Shown: piece after piece, positions 8,003 to 17,331 of the stretch
How the letters are laid out: every line of letters begins with the position of its first letter
Numbering within the stretch: the first letter of the stretch is position 1
NCBI RefSeq assembly: GCF_005047635.1
Contig: NZ_SUKC01000002.1
Location: 248,001-312,000, forward strand
Origin: Arthrobacter sp. CAU 1506
Lineage (GTDB): Bacteria > Actinomycetota > Actinomycetes > Actinomycetales > Micrococcaceae
Reading direction: 5' to 3'
Length of the DNA stretch: 64,000 nt
Program-made: the position numbers and the translations under genes
Notes under the pieces: model-generated
Database searches by the model: none
What the model was told of the DNA's origin: nothing
What the model saw: the letters and a program-made list of their open reading frames with translations, nothing else

Positions 8003-10162
8003 CTACTGCCGTCGGGCGGAATCGAATCCACTCGGAACCCGGGCCGCCTCCGGCGTGCCGGGTCCGGCATCGGCCTGGATCCGTTCCGGGTCCAGATCGA
8101 TCCGGCGCAGCAGTTGGGCGTTGAGGGCAACCACGATGGTGGAGATAGACATCAGGATCGCGGCGACGGCCGGAGAGATCGCTACCCCCGCGAAGGCCAG
8201 CACGCCGGCGGCCAGCGGCACGGCGATGATGTTGTAGCCGGTGGCCCAGAGAAGATTCTGGATCATCTTGCGGTAGCTGGCCCGGGACAGGTCAATCATC
8301 GAGAGCACGGCCCGGGGGTCGTTGCCGGCCAGCACGACGCCGGCCGATTCCATCGCCACGTCGGTGCCGGCGCCGATGGCAATGCCGACATCGGCGCGGG
8401 CCAGGGCCGGGGAGTCGTTGACGCCGTCGCCGACCATCGCGACCCGCAGACCGCGCTCCTGCAGTTCTGTCACCTTCTTGTCCTTGTCCTGGGGCAGCAC
8501 TTCGGCGAAGACCTCGTCGATGCCCAGGTCCTTCCCGACAGCCTCGGCCACCTGCCGGGCGTCGCCGGTGATCATCGCGACCTTCACGCCACGTTCCTGG
8601 AGCGCGGCGACGGCGGCCCGGGACTCGTTGCGGGCTTTGTCTTCCAAGGCGACCGCGCCGATGATGTGCCCGTCGCGGACCACATGCAATACCCCCGCGC
8701 CCCGCTCCATCCATGCGGAAGTATGCGCGGCAAGCCCATCGGGGGGTGTCAGGCCGAGCTCGCGCAGCATGTTCGGTCCGCCGACGGCTACTTCGGTGCC
8801 GCCGACGACGGCGAGTACGCCGCGGCCGGTCATGGAGCTGAAATCCCGGCCGGTCAGCCGCATCGCGGAAGCTTGGGGGTTGGCGGCGGCCGCCTCGACG
8901 ATCGCGCGGGCCACCGGGTGTTCGCTGTCGGATTCGACGGCGGCTGCGGCAGCCAGCAGTTCTGCCTCGGTAACGCCGTCGATCGCCGCGGTGCCGGTGA
9001 CGGCGTGCTGGCCTTCGGTCAGGGTGCCGGTTTTGTCGAACAGCACGACGTCGATGGTGCGCATGCGTTCAAGCGCCATCCGGTTTTTGATCAGCACGCC
9101 GGAGCGGGCCGCGCGTTCAGTGGAGATCGCGATCACCAGCGGAATGGCCAGTCCCAACGCGTGCGGGCAGGCGATCACCAGGACAGTGACCGTCCGGACC
9201 ACGGCCTCGTCCGGACTGCCCAGGACCAGCCAAGCCACGAAAGTGATGATGCCGGCGCCGAGAGCGAAGTAGAAGAGCAGGGCGGCCGCGCGGTCTGCGA
9301 GGGCCTGGGCGCGGGAAGATGAGGCCTGCGCCTCGGCGACGAGGCGCTGGATGCCCGCCAGCGCAGTGTCGGAGCCCACGGCGGTGATTTCTATCCGCAC
9401 GGCATTGTCGGTGGCGACGGTTCCGGCGACCACGGTGTCTCCGGCACCGCGGCCCACGGCCTTGGATTCACCGGTGATCATGGATTCGTCGAACTCGGCT
9501 TCGCCGTCGATGATGCGGCCGTCTGCGGGAACCCGGGCGCCCGAGCGCACCAGGACGATGTTGCCGGCAGTCAGGGTGCCGATCGGCACCGTGGTGACGC
9601 TGCCGTCATCGTTCACCAAGTCGGCTTCGTCCGGCAGCAGTGCCGCCAGAGCGTCGAGGGCGCCCTGGGCCGACCCCAAGGCCCGCATCTCCATCCAGTG
9701 GCCCAGCAGCATGATCACGATCAGCAGCGCCAGTTCCCACCAGAAGTCCAGGTCGAACCCGCCGATGCCCAGGGTCGTGATCCAGGAGGCGGCGAAGGCC
9801 ACGGTGATGGCCATGGCGATCAGCAGCATCATGCCCGGCTGGCGGGCCTTCAGCTCCGACAGCCCGCCCTTCAGGAACGGCAGGCCGCCGTAGAAGAAGA
9901 TAACGGTGCCCAGCACCGGTGGAATCCACTCTGCGCCGGGGAACTCGGGAATGTCGTACCCCAAGAGCATCGCGAACATCGGACTGAAAAAGACCACGGG
10001 GATCGAAAGAGCCAGCGACAGCCAGAACTTGTTTTTGAACATGGCGGTGCTGTGTCCTGCGTGCTGCCCATGGGTATGGACAGCGTGTTCTTCGTCCACT
10101 GCCACCTGGGCCTGCTCATGCCCGTGGTGGTGTTGCCGTTCGGGCGAACCCTGGGAACTCAT
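8003..10162 (-). CDS. Heavy-metal (copper) P1B-type ATPase, CopB-like
   Basis: A 719-residue cation pump expected to use ATP to export copper or a related metal across the membrane. The N-terminus has a His-rich tail (HHHGHEQ and HTHGQHAGHS) instead of a CxxC domain. Later come the actuator TGES, the membrane motif CPH in VIACPHALGLAIPLVIA, the phosphorylation site DKTGTLT and GDGVND. CPH, rather than CPC, together with a His-rich N-terminus is the CopB (P1B-3) pattern, often Cu(II)- or Ag-related. ATG 10162 is the first start. Downstream DUF6153, DUF305 and propeller genes form a metal block on the same strand. Confidence 0.92.
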   Translation of the reverse strand: MSSQGSPERQHHHGHEQAQVAVDEEHAVHTHGQHAGHSTAMFKNKFWLSLALSIPVVFFSPMFAMLLGYDIPEFPGAEWIPPVLGTVIFFYGGLPFLKGGLSELKARQPGMMLLIAMAITVAFAASWITTLGIGGFDLDFWWELALLIVIMLLGHWMEMRALGSAQGALDALAALLPDEADLVNDDGSVTTVPIGTLTAGNIVLVRSGARVPADGRIIDGEAEFDESMITGESKAVGRGAGDTVVAGTVATDNAVRIEITAVGSDTALAGIQRLVAEAQASSSRAQALADRAAALLFYFALGAGIITFVAWLVLGSPDEAVVRTVTVLVIACPHALGLAIPLVIAISTERAARSGVLIKNRMALERMRTIDVVLFDKTGTLTEGQHAVTGTAAIDGVTEAELLAAAAAVESDSEHPVARAIVEAAAANPQASAMRLTGRDFSSMTGRGVLAVVGGTEVAVGGPNMLRELGLTPPDGLAAHTSAWMERGAGVLHVVRDGHIIGAVALEDKARNESRAAVAALQERGVKVAMITGDARQVAEAVGKDLGIDEVFAEVLPQDKDKKVTELQERGLRVAMVGDGVNDSPALARADVGIAIGAGTDVAMESAGVVLAGNDPRAVLSMIDLSRASYRKMIQNLLWATGYNIIAVPLAAGVLAFAGVAISPAVAAILMSISTIVVALNAQLLRRIDLDPERIQADAGPGTPEAARVPSGFDSARRQ

Positions 10163-10231
10163 GACTCTCCGTTCTTGATGAAAGTTGTCGAGAAATCTGC
10201 GGCGCTGTCATTTCAGAGGCGCGGTGTTCTT

Positions 10232-10588
10232 TTAGGAAGTGGCTACCTGGTAGCCAGCTTCGGCTACTGCTTCACACACTTCCGCGTCGGCCACAGGCTG
10301 GGCGGCGGTGATGCTGACGGCGGAAACGCCACCAGGAACGAGCACCACCTGCACATCTGTGACGCCATCGAGACCAATCAGCGCGTCGACGACAGTGGAC
10401 GAGCAGTGCCCGCAGGCCATTCCGGCCACTCGGTATTCGGCACGGACCGGGAAGCCGGCATCTGCTGCCTTATGCGCAGCAGCAGATGCCGGCTCTTCGA
10501 CGTTTTCGGCGTCAGCGGGCGCGCAGCAGGCGCAGCCGGGAGAAGAGGCATCTATCAGCGGAAGTTCGCGGTTCCCTGCTCCGCACAT
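10232..10588 (-). CDS. Heavy-metal-associated (HMA) domain protein
   Basis: A 118-residue protein whose C-terminal half is an HMA fold: YRVAGMACGHCSSTVVDALI carries the GMxCxxC metal site, then GLDGVTDVQV and a final EAGYQVATS. The N-terminus has an extra Cys-rich element (CACCAPADAEN). It would bind copper in the cytoplasm and pass it to the ATPase encoded 69 bases downstream. GGGAG lies 7 bases before ATG 10588; an upstream in-frame ATG at 10615 lacks a site. A CsoR-like operator lies about 165 bases upstream. Confidence 0.85.
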   Translation of the reverse strand: MCGAGNRELPLIDASSPGCACCAPADAENVEEPASAAAHKAADAGFPVRAEYRVAGMACGHCSSTVVDALIGLDGVTDVQVVLVPGGVSAVSITAAQPVADAEVCEAVAEAGYQVATS

Positions 10589-10751
10589 GGCGATCTCCCT
10601 CACGCTAGTAATCAACCTGCGGGGACGAGAAGCGTCATGCCTGAGCCGATAGCCCAGAGGAGGTCGCAGCTGCCCTGTCAGTGTGGGTGAGGACCTTCAT
10701 TGCGTTGAGCACCTAAAGGGCGCGTGACGGCGTTTTCCGGTATTCCATTGA

Positions 10752-10769
10752 TATACCCATGGGGGGTAT
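10752..10769. promoter_or_regulatory. CsoR-like copper operator
   Basis: TATACCCATGGGGGGTAT is an inverted A/T-CCC...GGG-T/A box of the type bound by CsoR repressors, upstream of the HMA and ATPase genes on the minus strand. No csoR gene is present in the window. The other bases of 10589-10935 hold a terminator and otherwise nothing I recognise. Confidence 0.6.
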
Positions 10770-10875
10770 GTGTCAACGGACGGAGCAGGGACCGCCTTGC
10801 CCCGAGGGCGTTGAGGCTACTGCTTCAAGTGGTGGCCGGCTCCCCGTCGGCCGGAAGACACACGTGAAAGGGACA

Positions 10876-10915
10876 CGATGGGCCGGTAAGAACACATGTT
10901 CTTACCGGCCCATCG
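10876..10915 (-). terminator. Stem-loop, 18-bp perfect stem
   Basis: cgatgggccggtaagaac and its exact inverse flank a 4-base loop. It lies 20 bases beyond the ychF stop and would terminate ychF; it may also act from the other side to insulate the metal block. Confidence 0.8.
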
Positions 10916-10935
10916 CAAGCCCCTGAGGTCAGGAA

Positions 10936-12021
10936 TCACACGTTGAATCTAAATTCGACCACGTCGCCGTCGGCCATCACGTATTCCTTGCCTTCGATCC
11001 GCACCTTGCCGCGGGACTTGGCCTCGGCCATGGACCCTGCGTCAACCAGGTCGGCGAATGAAACCACTTCGGCCTTGATGAAACCGCGCTGGAAGTCCGA
11101 GTGGATGACGCCGGCGGCCTGCGGCGCGGTGTCGCCCCGGTTGATGGTCCAGGCACGCGCTTCCTTCGGCCCCGCGGTCAAGTACGTCTGCAGGCCCAGG
11201 GTATGGAAGCCAACCCGCGCCAGCTGGTCCAGGCCGGATTCATCCTGGCCGTTCATCTCCAGCATCTCGCGGGCCTCTTCCTCGTCCAGTTCCACGAGGT
11301 CCGCCTCCAACTTGGCATCCAGGAAGACGCAGTCGGCCGGCTCCACGAGCGCGCGCAGTTCGGCCTGGCGCTCCGGGCTGGCGAGCACGGCGTCGTCCAC
11401 GTTAAACACGTAGATGAACGGCTTGGCGGTGAGCAGGCTCAGTTCCCTGAGGTTCTCGACGTCGAGCTTGTCGCTCTCCACCGAGGCGAAGACGGTGTCG
11501 CCGCGCTCCAGCACCGCCTGCGCCGCCTGCATGGCGGCCAGCTCGGCGGCGTCGCGCTTCTTGATCTTGACTTCCTTCTCAACCCGCGGAATGGCCTTCT
11601 CCAGGGTCTGCAGGTCGGCCAGGATCAGCTCGGTGTTGATAGTCTCCATGTCCGAGCGCGGGTCCACCTTGCCGTCCACGTGCACCACGTCGGGGTCGTC
11701 GAAGACACGGATGACCTGGGCAATGGCCTGTGCTTCGCGGATGTTGGCCAGGAACTGGTTGCCCAGCCCTTCACCCTCGGAGGCGCCCTTGACGATGCCG
11801 GCGATGTCCACGAAGGAGACGGTTGCCGGAAGGATTCGCTGCGACCCGAAGATCCCGGCCAGCTGGTCCAGCCGGGGATCCGGCAAGGAAACCACGCCGA
11901 CGTTCGGCTCGATGGTGGCGAACGGATAGTTTGCCGCGAGCACGCTGTTGCGGGTCAGCGCGTTAAAAAGAGTTGATTTGCCGACGTTGGGCAGTCCGAC
12001 GATGCCAATAGTTAGAGCCAC
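10936..12021 (-). CDS. ychF: Redox-regulated ribosome-binding ATPase YchF
   Basis: A 361-residue Obg-family protein that hydrolyses ATP and associates with ribosomes. The P-loop [17 protein letters not shown] is at residues 8-24, the switch region [11 protein letters not shown] follows, and the C-terminal TGS domain ends [10 protein letters not shown]. The length is the usual one for YchF. The start is GTG 12021 (VALTIGIVG), matching the family's N-terminus; the same frame stays open upstream but crosses the divergent promoter region and the rmuC start. It is divergent from rmuC with 78 bases between. Confidence 0.96.
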   Translation of the reverse strand: MALTIGIVGLPNVGKSTLFNALTRNSVLAANYPFATIEPNVGVVSLPDPRLDQLAGIFGSQRILPATVSFVDIAGIVKGASEGEGLGNQFLANIREAQAIAQVIRVFDDPDVVHVDGKVDPRSDMETINTELILADLQTLEKAIPRVEKEVKIKKRDAAELAAMQAAQAVLERGDTVFASVESDKLDVENLRELSLLTAKPFIYVFNVDDAVLASPERQAELRALVEPADCVFLDAKLEADLVELDEEEAREMLEMNGQDESGLDQLARVGFHTLGLQTYLTAGPKEARAWTINRGDTAPQAAGVIHSDFQRGFIKAEVVSFADLVDAGSMAEAKSRGKVRIEGKEYVMADGDVVEFRFNV

Positions 12022-12099
12022 GGTAGTCAAGGATACCGTGGCCGGGACACAACCACCGGCGTTCCCTGTTTTGTCCGAGGCAGCTGGCAATGTGAAGAC

Positions 12100-13311
12100 A
12101 TGGATGCATCGCATGTACTTCTCGCACTTCTGGCCTTGTTCATTGGCGCCGCGGCCGGGGCCGTGGCCGTGGCTGTCCTTTTCCGCCGCCGCCTGGCGGA
12201 TCTGCAGCACGCTGCCAAGGACGACGGCGACCGGCTGGCGGAGCTCTCGGCCCGCCTCGCCGGAGTGGAGGCGGAGCGCCGGATGCTGGCCGAGCAGAAC
12301 CGTCAGCTCTCCGCCCAGGATGAACAAGAGAACACGGTGCTGCGCGCCCTGATCCCGGTCGGCGAGAAGCTCAAGCTGGTCCAGCAGCAGGTCAGCCTGC
12401 TTGAACGGGACCGGGTGGAGCAGTTTGGCCAGTTGGCCGAGCAGTTGCGCGCTGCCCAGCGCAGTGACGAGGCGCTGATGCGTTCCACCCAGACACTCGC
12501 CTCCGCGTTGCAGTCCAACTCAGCGCGCGGCCAGTGGGGCGAGGTGCAACTGCGCCGGGTCGTGGAGGCAGCCGGCATGCTCCCCCATGTGGATTTTGAT
12601 GAGCAGGTCCACCTGGCCGGCGCGGACCGGACCGGCCGCCCGGACATGCTGATCCGGCTGCCCGGCGGGAAGACCATCGTGGCGGACGCCAAGGTGCCAC
12701 TGCGCGCCTACCTGCAGGCCCAGGAGATCCCGGCCGCAGCATCGGCTGCCGAACAGCAGCAGCGTGCAGACCTGCTGGCCGCCCACGCCAAGGCGGTGCG
12801 CGCCCACGTTGACGCCTTGGCGGGGCGGAAATATTGGGAGAATCTGCAGGCCTCGCCGGAATTGGTGCTGTGTTTCCTGCCCTCGGAAGCGGTGCTGTCC
12901 GCGGCCCTGCATGCTGATCCCGGGCTGCTGGACCATGCCTTCGCCCGCAGCGTTGCCTTGGTCTCCCCCGTCTCGCTGCTGGCCACGCTCAAGTCGGTGG
13001 CGTTCACTTGGCGGCAAGAGGTCCTCAAGGACAATGCCCGCGAGATCTTCGACCTGTCGCGGCAGCTCTATGAGCGGCTCGGAACGCTAGGCGAGCACGT
13101 CACGCGGCTGGGCTCATCGCTGAAAAGCTCGGTTGAACGGTACAACTCGTTCGTTGGGACCTTGGAGTCGAGGGTGCTGCCGACAGCGCGGAAGATCAAC
13201 GCCTTCGACGCGACGGTGCTGGAGGAACCCGCAGCACCGGCAGCGCTGGAGAACACGCCCCGGCTGCTGTCAGCACCGGAGCTGATCGAAAACAGGGATC
13301 CGGCCGCCTGA
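12100..13311 (+). CDS. rmuC: DNA recombination protein RmuC
   Basis: A 403-residue RmuC family protein, thought to limit inversions at short inverted repeats. It begins with one membrane anchor (residues 6-28, VLLALLALFIGAAAGAVAVA), followed by a coiled coil rich in Glu/Gln/Arg to about residue 130, then the conserved nuclease-like core: GQWGEVQLRRVVEAAGM, RPDMLIRLPGGKTIVADAKV and VSPVSLLATLKSVAFTWRQE. ADAKV carries the PDDEXK-type acidic/Lys pair. ATG 12100 is the only sensible start. A strong stem-loop follows the gene. Confidence 0.95.
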   Translation: MDASHVLLALLALFIGAAAGAVAVAVLFRRRLADLQHAAKDDGDRLAELSARLAGVEAERRMLAEQNRQLSAQDEQENTVLRALIPVGEKLKLVQQQVSLLERDRVEQFGQLAEQLRAAQRSDEALMRSTQTLASALQSNSARGQWGEVQLRRVVEAAGMLPHVDFDEQVHLAGADRTGRPDMLIRLPGGKTIVADAKVPLRAYLQAQEIPAAASAAEQQQRADLLAAHAKAVRAHVDALAGRKYWENLQASPELVLCFLPSEAVLSAALHADPGLLDHAFARSVALVSPVSLLATLKSVAFTWRQEVLKDNAREIFDLSRQLYERLGTLGEHVTRLGSSLKSSVERYNSFVGTLESRVLPTARKINAFDATVLEEPAAPAALENTPRLLSAPELIENRDPAA

Positions 13312-13343
13312 GGCTCCCCCGGCGCCGCGCATAGGCCTATCGG

Positions 13344-13379
13344 GCCGCTCGGCTGCCGGGTGGCCGGCAGCCGAGCGGC
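13344..13379. terminator. Stem-loop, 16-bp perfect stem
   Basis: gccgctcggctgccgg and its inverse are separated by GTGG. It lies between convergent rmuC and ispH and can serve both. Confidence 0.75.
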
Positions 13380-13463
13380 TCGAGGCCCTTGGCCCGGGGC
13401 GCGGGACCTGGCGCCCGCGGCCCGGGGCCGGGCTTAGCTTTGCTGGGGCCGCGGCCCTGCGGC

Positions 13464-14549
13464 TTAGCTGGTGGGGCGGGCTACCCTGCCGCCGAGGCCG
13501 CGCGTGTCATCGCCGCGTTCCTTGAGCGTGGCCCGCAGTTCCTTGGGCAGCGAGAACAGGATGTCCTCCTGGGCGGTGACGACTTCCTCCACCTCGCCGT
13601 AGCCGTAGTCGGCCAACAGGCTCAAGACTTCGCGCACCAGCACCTCGGGCACCGAGGCGCCCGAGGTCACGCCCACGCTCGCCACCCCTTCGAACCAGGA
13701 CTCATCCACCTGGTTCGCGAAGTCCACCCGGTAGGCCGCTTTGGCGCCGTATTCCAAGGCGACCTCGACCAGCCGGACGGAGTTGGAAGAGTTCGCGGAG
13801 CCAACCACAATCACCAAGTCTGACTGCGGAGCGATCTTCTTGATCGCCGCCTGGCGGTTGGAGGTGGCGTAGCAGATGTCGTCACTGGGCGGATCCTGCA
13901 GGGCCGGGAAGCGTTCGCGCAGGATCGAGACGATTTCCAGTGTCTCGTCGACGGAGAGCGTCGTCTGCGAGAGCCAGATCAGCTTGTTCGGGTCGCGCAC
14001 CTCCACGGTCCGCGCCTCGTCCGGGTTGTTGACGATCGTGGTGTGGTCCGGCGCTTCGCCGTAGGTTCCCTCGACTTCTTCGTGCCCCTCGTGACCAATC
14101 AGGAGGATCTCGTTGCCGTCGCGGGCAAAGCGCACCGCTTCCCGGTGCACCTTGGTGACCAACGGGCAGGTGGCGTCAATGGTGCGCAACTGCCGGTCCG
14201 CAGCAGACTGCACCACGGCGGGGCTCACTCCGTGTGCGGAGAAGACAACCAACGCCCCCTCCGGAACCTCGTCCGTCTCTTCAACGAAAATGGCGCCCTG
14301 CTCTTCCAATGTGGAGACAACATGCACGTTGTGGACGATCTGCTTGCGAACATAGACCGGCGGACCGTAGTGCTCCAGTGCCTTTTCGACCGCGATCACC
14401 GCACGGTCCACGCCAGCGCAGTATCCGCGGGGAGCTGCCAACAGCACCTTCTTGTCGCCGTCCACGGGCACGGCTGCTGCAACTTCGTCTGGAGTGCGGC
14501 GCTTGCGGGGAACGGTAGGCATGGAAAGGGAAACTGCAGTACTGGCCAT
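13464..14549 (-). CDS. ispH: 4-hydroxy-3-methylbut-2-enyl diphosphate reductase IspH
   Basis: A 361-residue Fe-S enzyme that makes IPP and DMAPP in the last step of the MEP isoprenoid pathway. The three cluster-binding Cys residues are in [23 protein letters not shown] and [11 protein letters not shown]. The HVHVV and [10 protein letters not shown] motifs are also present. The N-terminal extension [18 protein letters not shown] is typical of Arthrobacter homologues, supporting ATG 14549 even though its ribosome site is weak. The next gene upstream (14559-15401) is on the same strand and 9 bases away. Confidence 0.96.
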   Translation of the reverse strand: MASTAVSLSMPTVPRKRRTPDEVAAAVPVDGDKKVLLAAPRGYCAGVDRAVIAVEKALEHYGPPVYVRKQIVHNVHVVSTLEEQGAIFVEETDEVPEGALVVFSAHGVSPAVVQSAADRQLRTIDATCPLVTKVHREAVRFARDGNEILLIGHEGHEEVEGTYGEAPDHTTIVNNPDEARTVEVRDPNKLIWLSQTTLSVDETLEIVSILRERFPALQDPPSDDICYATSNRQAAIKKIAPQSDLVIVVGSANSSNSVRLVEVALEYGAKAAYRVDFANQVDESWFEGVASVGVTSGASVPEVLVREVLSLLADYGYGEVEEVVTAQEDILFSLPKELRATLKERGDDTRGLGGRVARPTS

Positions 14550-14558
14550 GCCTCTATG

Positions 14559-15401
14559 CTAGCCGGTGGCCTTGTTACGCCGGTCCCCGCCCAGCAACGC
14601 CCGCAGGGTGAATCCGGCCACGGCAACAACTAGTCCAACGCCGGCAAAAACGGCAGCCCACGGGCGGAAATCAGCCACGGCCAACGCTGCCAGCCTCCCC
14701 ACGAAGGCGGCGGCAAGTTCGCTGCGGCCTGCCGCGCCCTCGGCCAAGGGCGGCACCTGCACGGCCACCAGCCAGAGGAGCCCACCCAGTGCAGCCGCGC
14801 CAATCCCGGCCCAGGCCAGTGCGGTGGTCCGTCGGCGTGCGGCCAGCAGCATCAGCATCAGGGCACCGCCCGCCAGCAGCGCGGCTACCCACCACTGCGC
14901 CGCCAGGTCCTGCCAAAAGGCCAATTGGCTCGCGGTCTGGGCGGACCCCACAGGGACCAGCACGCGCTCCGGGACCGGCAGATTGGTGCCGAGCGCTTCC
15001 GCTACCCGCGTAACCGCCAGGTCCACGATGGGGGCAATATCCAAGGTGATCCCCGCTTCCGACCCCGTCTTGCCGGACAGCGTGAGGGTGTGCGAGTTGG
15101 CCAAGGCCTCATTCAGCGCCTGCGGGAAACCGTCCAGCTCGGTGACCGCCCCGGCGGTCCGCTCGACGATGGGGAGCACCAGTTGCTGCAGGCCTGCCGG
15201 CAGGTTTGCACTTCCGGAAACTTCTTCCGTGACTGCGGAGGCCAGCGCTGCACGGAACTCGGCATCGCCGCCTAGCGGTGCAGCCAGCGAAACGAACCCG
15301 TCACGGTCGAACACCCGCTGGTTGGCCCAGGCTCCGCACAGTGCGGCGCCGGCGAGGAGCACAGCGAGTAATCCGCTGACCAGGGCCAATACTGCCCGCA
15401 T
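14559..15401 (-). CDS. Conserved membrane protein, 280 aa
   Basis: A protein with an N-terminal signal/anchor (MRAVLALVSGLLAVLLAGAA), an extracytoplasmic domain of about 140 residues (FDRDGFVSLAAPLGGDAEFR, QQLVLPIVERTAGAV) and three C-terminal helices (WWVAALLAGGALMLMLLAA, ALAWAGIGAAALGGLLWLVA, PWAAVFAGVGLVVAVAGFTL). The layout is common among unnamed actinobacterial membrane proteins. ATG 15401 has GGAGG 5 bases upstream; the frame is open 38 residues further but without a site. The gene ends 9 bases before ispH and could share its transcript. The IS element lies immediately upstream and may have displaced the original promoter. Function unknown. Confidence 0.75.
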   Translation of the reverse strand: MRAVLALVSGLLAVLLAGAALCGAWANQRVFDRDGFVSLAAPLGGDAEFRAALASAVTEEVSGSANLPAGLQQLVLPIVERTAGAVTELDGFPQALNEALANSHTLTLSGKTGSEAGITLDIAPIVDLAVTRVAEALGTNLPVPERVLVPVGSAQTASQLAFWQDLAAQWWVAALLAGGALMLMLLAARRRTTALAWAGIGAAALGGLLWLVAVQVPPLAEGAAGRSELAAAFVGRLAALAVADFRPWAAVFAGVGLVVAVAGFTLRALLGGDRRNKATG

Positions 15402-15507
15402 GGCCGCCTCCGTCCTTCGTCTGCCCGGTGCTCCCGCGCCGGGGAGCGCCGCGCCGCCTATACCAGTACAACAGGGAAACTTCAGTGGCAGGGATAGCTG
15501 ATAAGAA

Positions 15508-15577
15508 TTTGGCATCCTCCCCTCCCTGAATGGAGAGCAGTCCCTGAGCCGCTGCCATCAGGCTGCTGTGCTCAGGG
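15508..15577 (-). ncRNA. Candidate right end and omega/reRNA 3' region of the IS element
   Basis: The end of tnpB is structured: CCCTGAGC and GCTCAGGG (15542-15549 and 15570-15577) form a stem that straddles the tnpB stop codon at 15558-15560. A second possible stem (CTCTCC with GGGGAG) follows, then GAGGATGCCAAA at about 15508. TnpB guide RNAs are normally made from this position. The exact element end, and so the guide, is my guess. Confidence 0.4.
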
Positions 15578-16790
15578 TGGTTCCTGTTTCGTCGGGGTGT
15601 GCCGGCGCGGGCGTCGGGCTTACCTTCCCTCCACAGGCGTTTAGTTGGGTCTCCGCATGCCCTGCGGCGACCCGTAGCAGGTTCACTGCTGCGTTGATGT
15701 CCCGGTCATTTAACGCCCCGCACCTGCATGTCCAGGCCCGGACGTGCAGGGGCTGGGCTTCGCCGATGGTCCCGCACGCCGAGCAAAGCCGTGTGGATGG
15801 AAACGACCGCTCCGCCTTGACCAGGGTGCGTCCGGCCTCGGCGGCCTTTTCTTCGATCAGCCGGATTAGCATGCCCCAGCCGGCGTCGTAGACGGACTTG
15901 GCCAGACGTGTCCTGGCCAATCCAGTAATGCCCAGGGTTTCGGTACCGATGACTTGGTTTTCGTCAACGATCCTGCGGGCCAACTTGTGATGATGATCCA
16001 AGCGCGTTTCGCGCACCTTGCGGTGCAGGACGGCAACCTTGCGCCGGGACTTCTCCCGGTTCGTCGAGCCCTTCTGCCGCCGGGCCAGCTCGCGCTGGGC
16101 TGTGGCGAGTTTGGCGAGTTTCTTCTTCAGATGCCGTGGATTCTGCACCTTCTCCGAAGTCCCGTCGTTGTAGGCGATGACCGCCAAGTGCTCCAACCCC
16201 AGGTCAATCCCGGCCGTGGCATGCTTCGGAGTCCGGCGGGGCATCGCGGCCACGTCCACCACGAACGATGCATAGTAGCGGCCGTCGGCTTCCCGGATGA
16301 TCGTCACCGAGGACGGCGCCGCCGGCAGGTCTCGGGACAGGGCCGTCTTGACTTCGCCCACCTTCGGCAACCGCAACATGCCCTGGTCTCTGCCCACCTT
16401 CCGCAGTCCGAAGCCGGCGTTGCGGGTGAATCTCGCCGACTGGGTCGCATTCCGGCGGGACTTGAACCGGGGCGCCTGGACCTTCCGGCCCTTGCGTCTG
16501 CCCTTGAGTGAGTCGAAGAAGTTCCGGTAGGCGGCCTCCGCGTCGGCCAGGGATTGCTGCAGGGCCACCGAGGAAACCTCGGTCAGCCACGCCCGTTCCG
16601 GGGTTCTCTTCGCCGCGGTCAGGGCCGCCGAGAGCTCCGCACGGCCCGAATACACGTCGCCAGTCTCGCGGGCCCGGTTTCTGGCGGCGACGGCATCGTT
16701 GAAAACCACCCGAACACACCCGAACACCCGGGCCAGACACTGTTCCTGGTCCGGGGTCGGATACACCCGGTAGCGGTAGCGCTTCAACAT
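15558..16790 (-). CDS. tnpB: TnpB (IS200/IS605 family accessory nuclease)
   Basis: A 410-residue RNA-guided nuclease of the IS605/IS1341 OrfB type. It starts MLKRYRYRVYPTPDQEQ, the classic N-terminus. The RuvC triad appears intact: Asp in GIDLGLEHLAV, Glu in VIGTETLGITGL and Asp in NDRDINAAVNLL. The zinc ribbon is CSACG...CRCG between the second and third. An upstream frame extension of 32 residues runs into the decayed tnpA region and is excluded. TnpB cuts DNA at sites matching its guide RNA and promotes retention of the element. The partner transposase is broken, so the element is probably immobile unless helped in trans. Confidence 0.93.
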   Translation of the reverse strand: MLKRYRYRVYPTPDQEQCLARVFGCVRVVFNDAVAARNRARETGDVYSGRAELSAALTAAKRTPERAWLTEVSSVALQQSLADAEAAYRNFFDSLKGRRKGRKVQAPRFKSRRNATQSARFTRNAGFGLRKVGRDQGMLRLPKVGEVKTALSRDLPAAPSSVTIIREADGRYYASFVVDVAAMPRRTPKHATAGIDLGLEHLAVIAYNDGTSEKVQNPRHLKKKLAKLATAQRELARRQKGSTNREKSRRKVAVLHRKVRETRLDHHHKLARRIVDENQVIGTETLGITGLARTRLAKSVYDAGWGMLIRLIEEKAAEAGRTLVKAERSFPSTRLCSACGTIGEAQPLHVRAWTCRCGALNDRDINAAVNLLRVAAGHAETQLNACGGKVSPTPAPAHPDETGTTLSTAA

Positions 16791-16808
16791 TCTTTTAAGA
16801 TAGGTGCT

Positions 16809-17050
16809 GCCTACGACAGTAAGTACCGATATCCACAGCAGAAGGCATATCCTCCGGGACTGCCACGTACACTTTGGTGTCCGCAACCAAGCACCGGCGC
16901 GGGCGCGTTGACTGGCCCCATCCTGGACGACTGTGAGAAAGTCATTGCCAAGGACTGCTTAGGCTTCGGCTGCCAACTGCGCGGGTTCAACGGAGAAAAC
17001 AACCACGTTCACCTGCCGACAGGGTTCCCCGCCACCGTCCAGCACCCAGG
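16809..17050 (+). pseudogene. tnpA: Remnant of IS200/IS605 TnpA (Y1 HUH transposase)
   Basis: An open plus-strand segment upstream of and divergent from tnpB. It reads LTGPILDDCEKVIAKDC and FNGENNHVHLPTGFPATVQ, the TnpA region with the HUH-type His-x-His metal site (HVH). There is no start codon in a sensible place, the N-terminus is scrambled, and the C-terminal catalytic Tyr region is missing. This is a partial, inactive copy of the transposase that normally pairs with TnpB. The remaining bases between tnpB and xseA hold only an inverted repeat. Confidence 0.7.
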
Positions 17051-17226
17051 CCCAGCAACTCCCTCAATAAGGGGTCTCCCCCGGCAACTGCGCCGCGGTC
17101 CCGCCGGAGCAATTGACCAAACGTCCCTGGGGTTGCCATCTCTGGTCCGGCCCTGCTCCCCGGGAACAGCCGGAGGAGCGCCCCGGGATGTCATGGGAGG
17201 CATGTGAAAGTCACAGCCTCGTCACA

Positions 17227-17262
17227 CGATTCACCATCGCCGTGAACGATGGAGGTGAATCG
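17227..17262. repeat. Inverted repeat upstream of xseA
   Basis: CGATTCACC and GGTGAATCG (9 bp) enclose an inner ATCG/CGAT pair. It ends about 70 bases before the xseA start and is followed by a TATAAA-like hexamer. It could be an operator, a leader hairpin, or an end of the IS element. Confidence 0.4.
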
Positions 17263-17331
17263 CGTTATAAAGGTAGAGTCTTCGGCAGCCGCCGTAAGCA
17301 CACGGAAGCACACTGCCGGAGGGGGCAATCC

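Noticed and set aside
12022-12327. N-terminal extension of ychF
   Set aside because: It would overlap the divergent rmuC gene and extend beyond the conserved YchF start.
17113-17331. N-terminal extension of xseA by 73 residues
   Set aside because: The extension is not protein-like, runs toward the IS remnant, and a strong ribosome site precedes ATG 17332.
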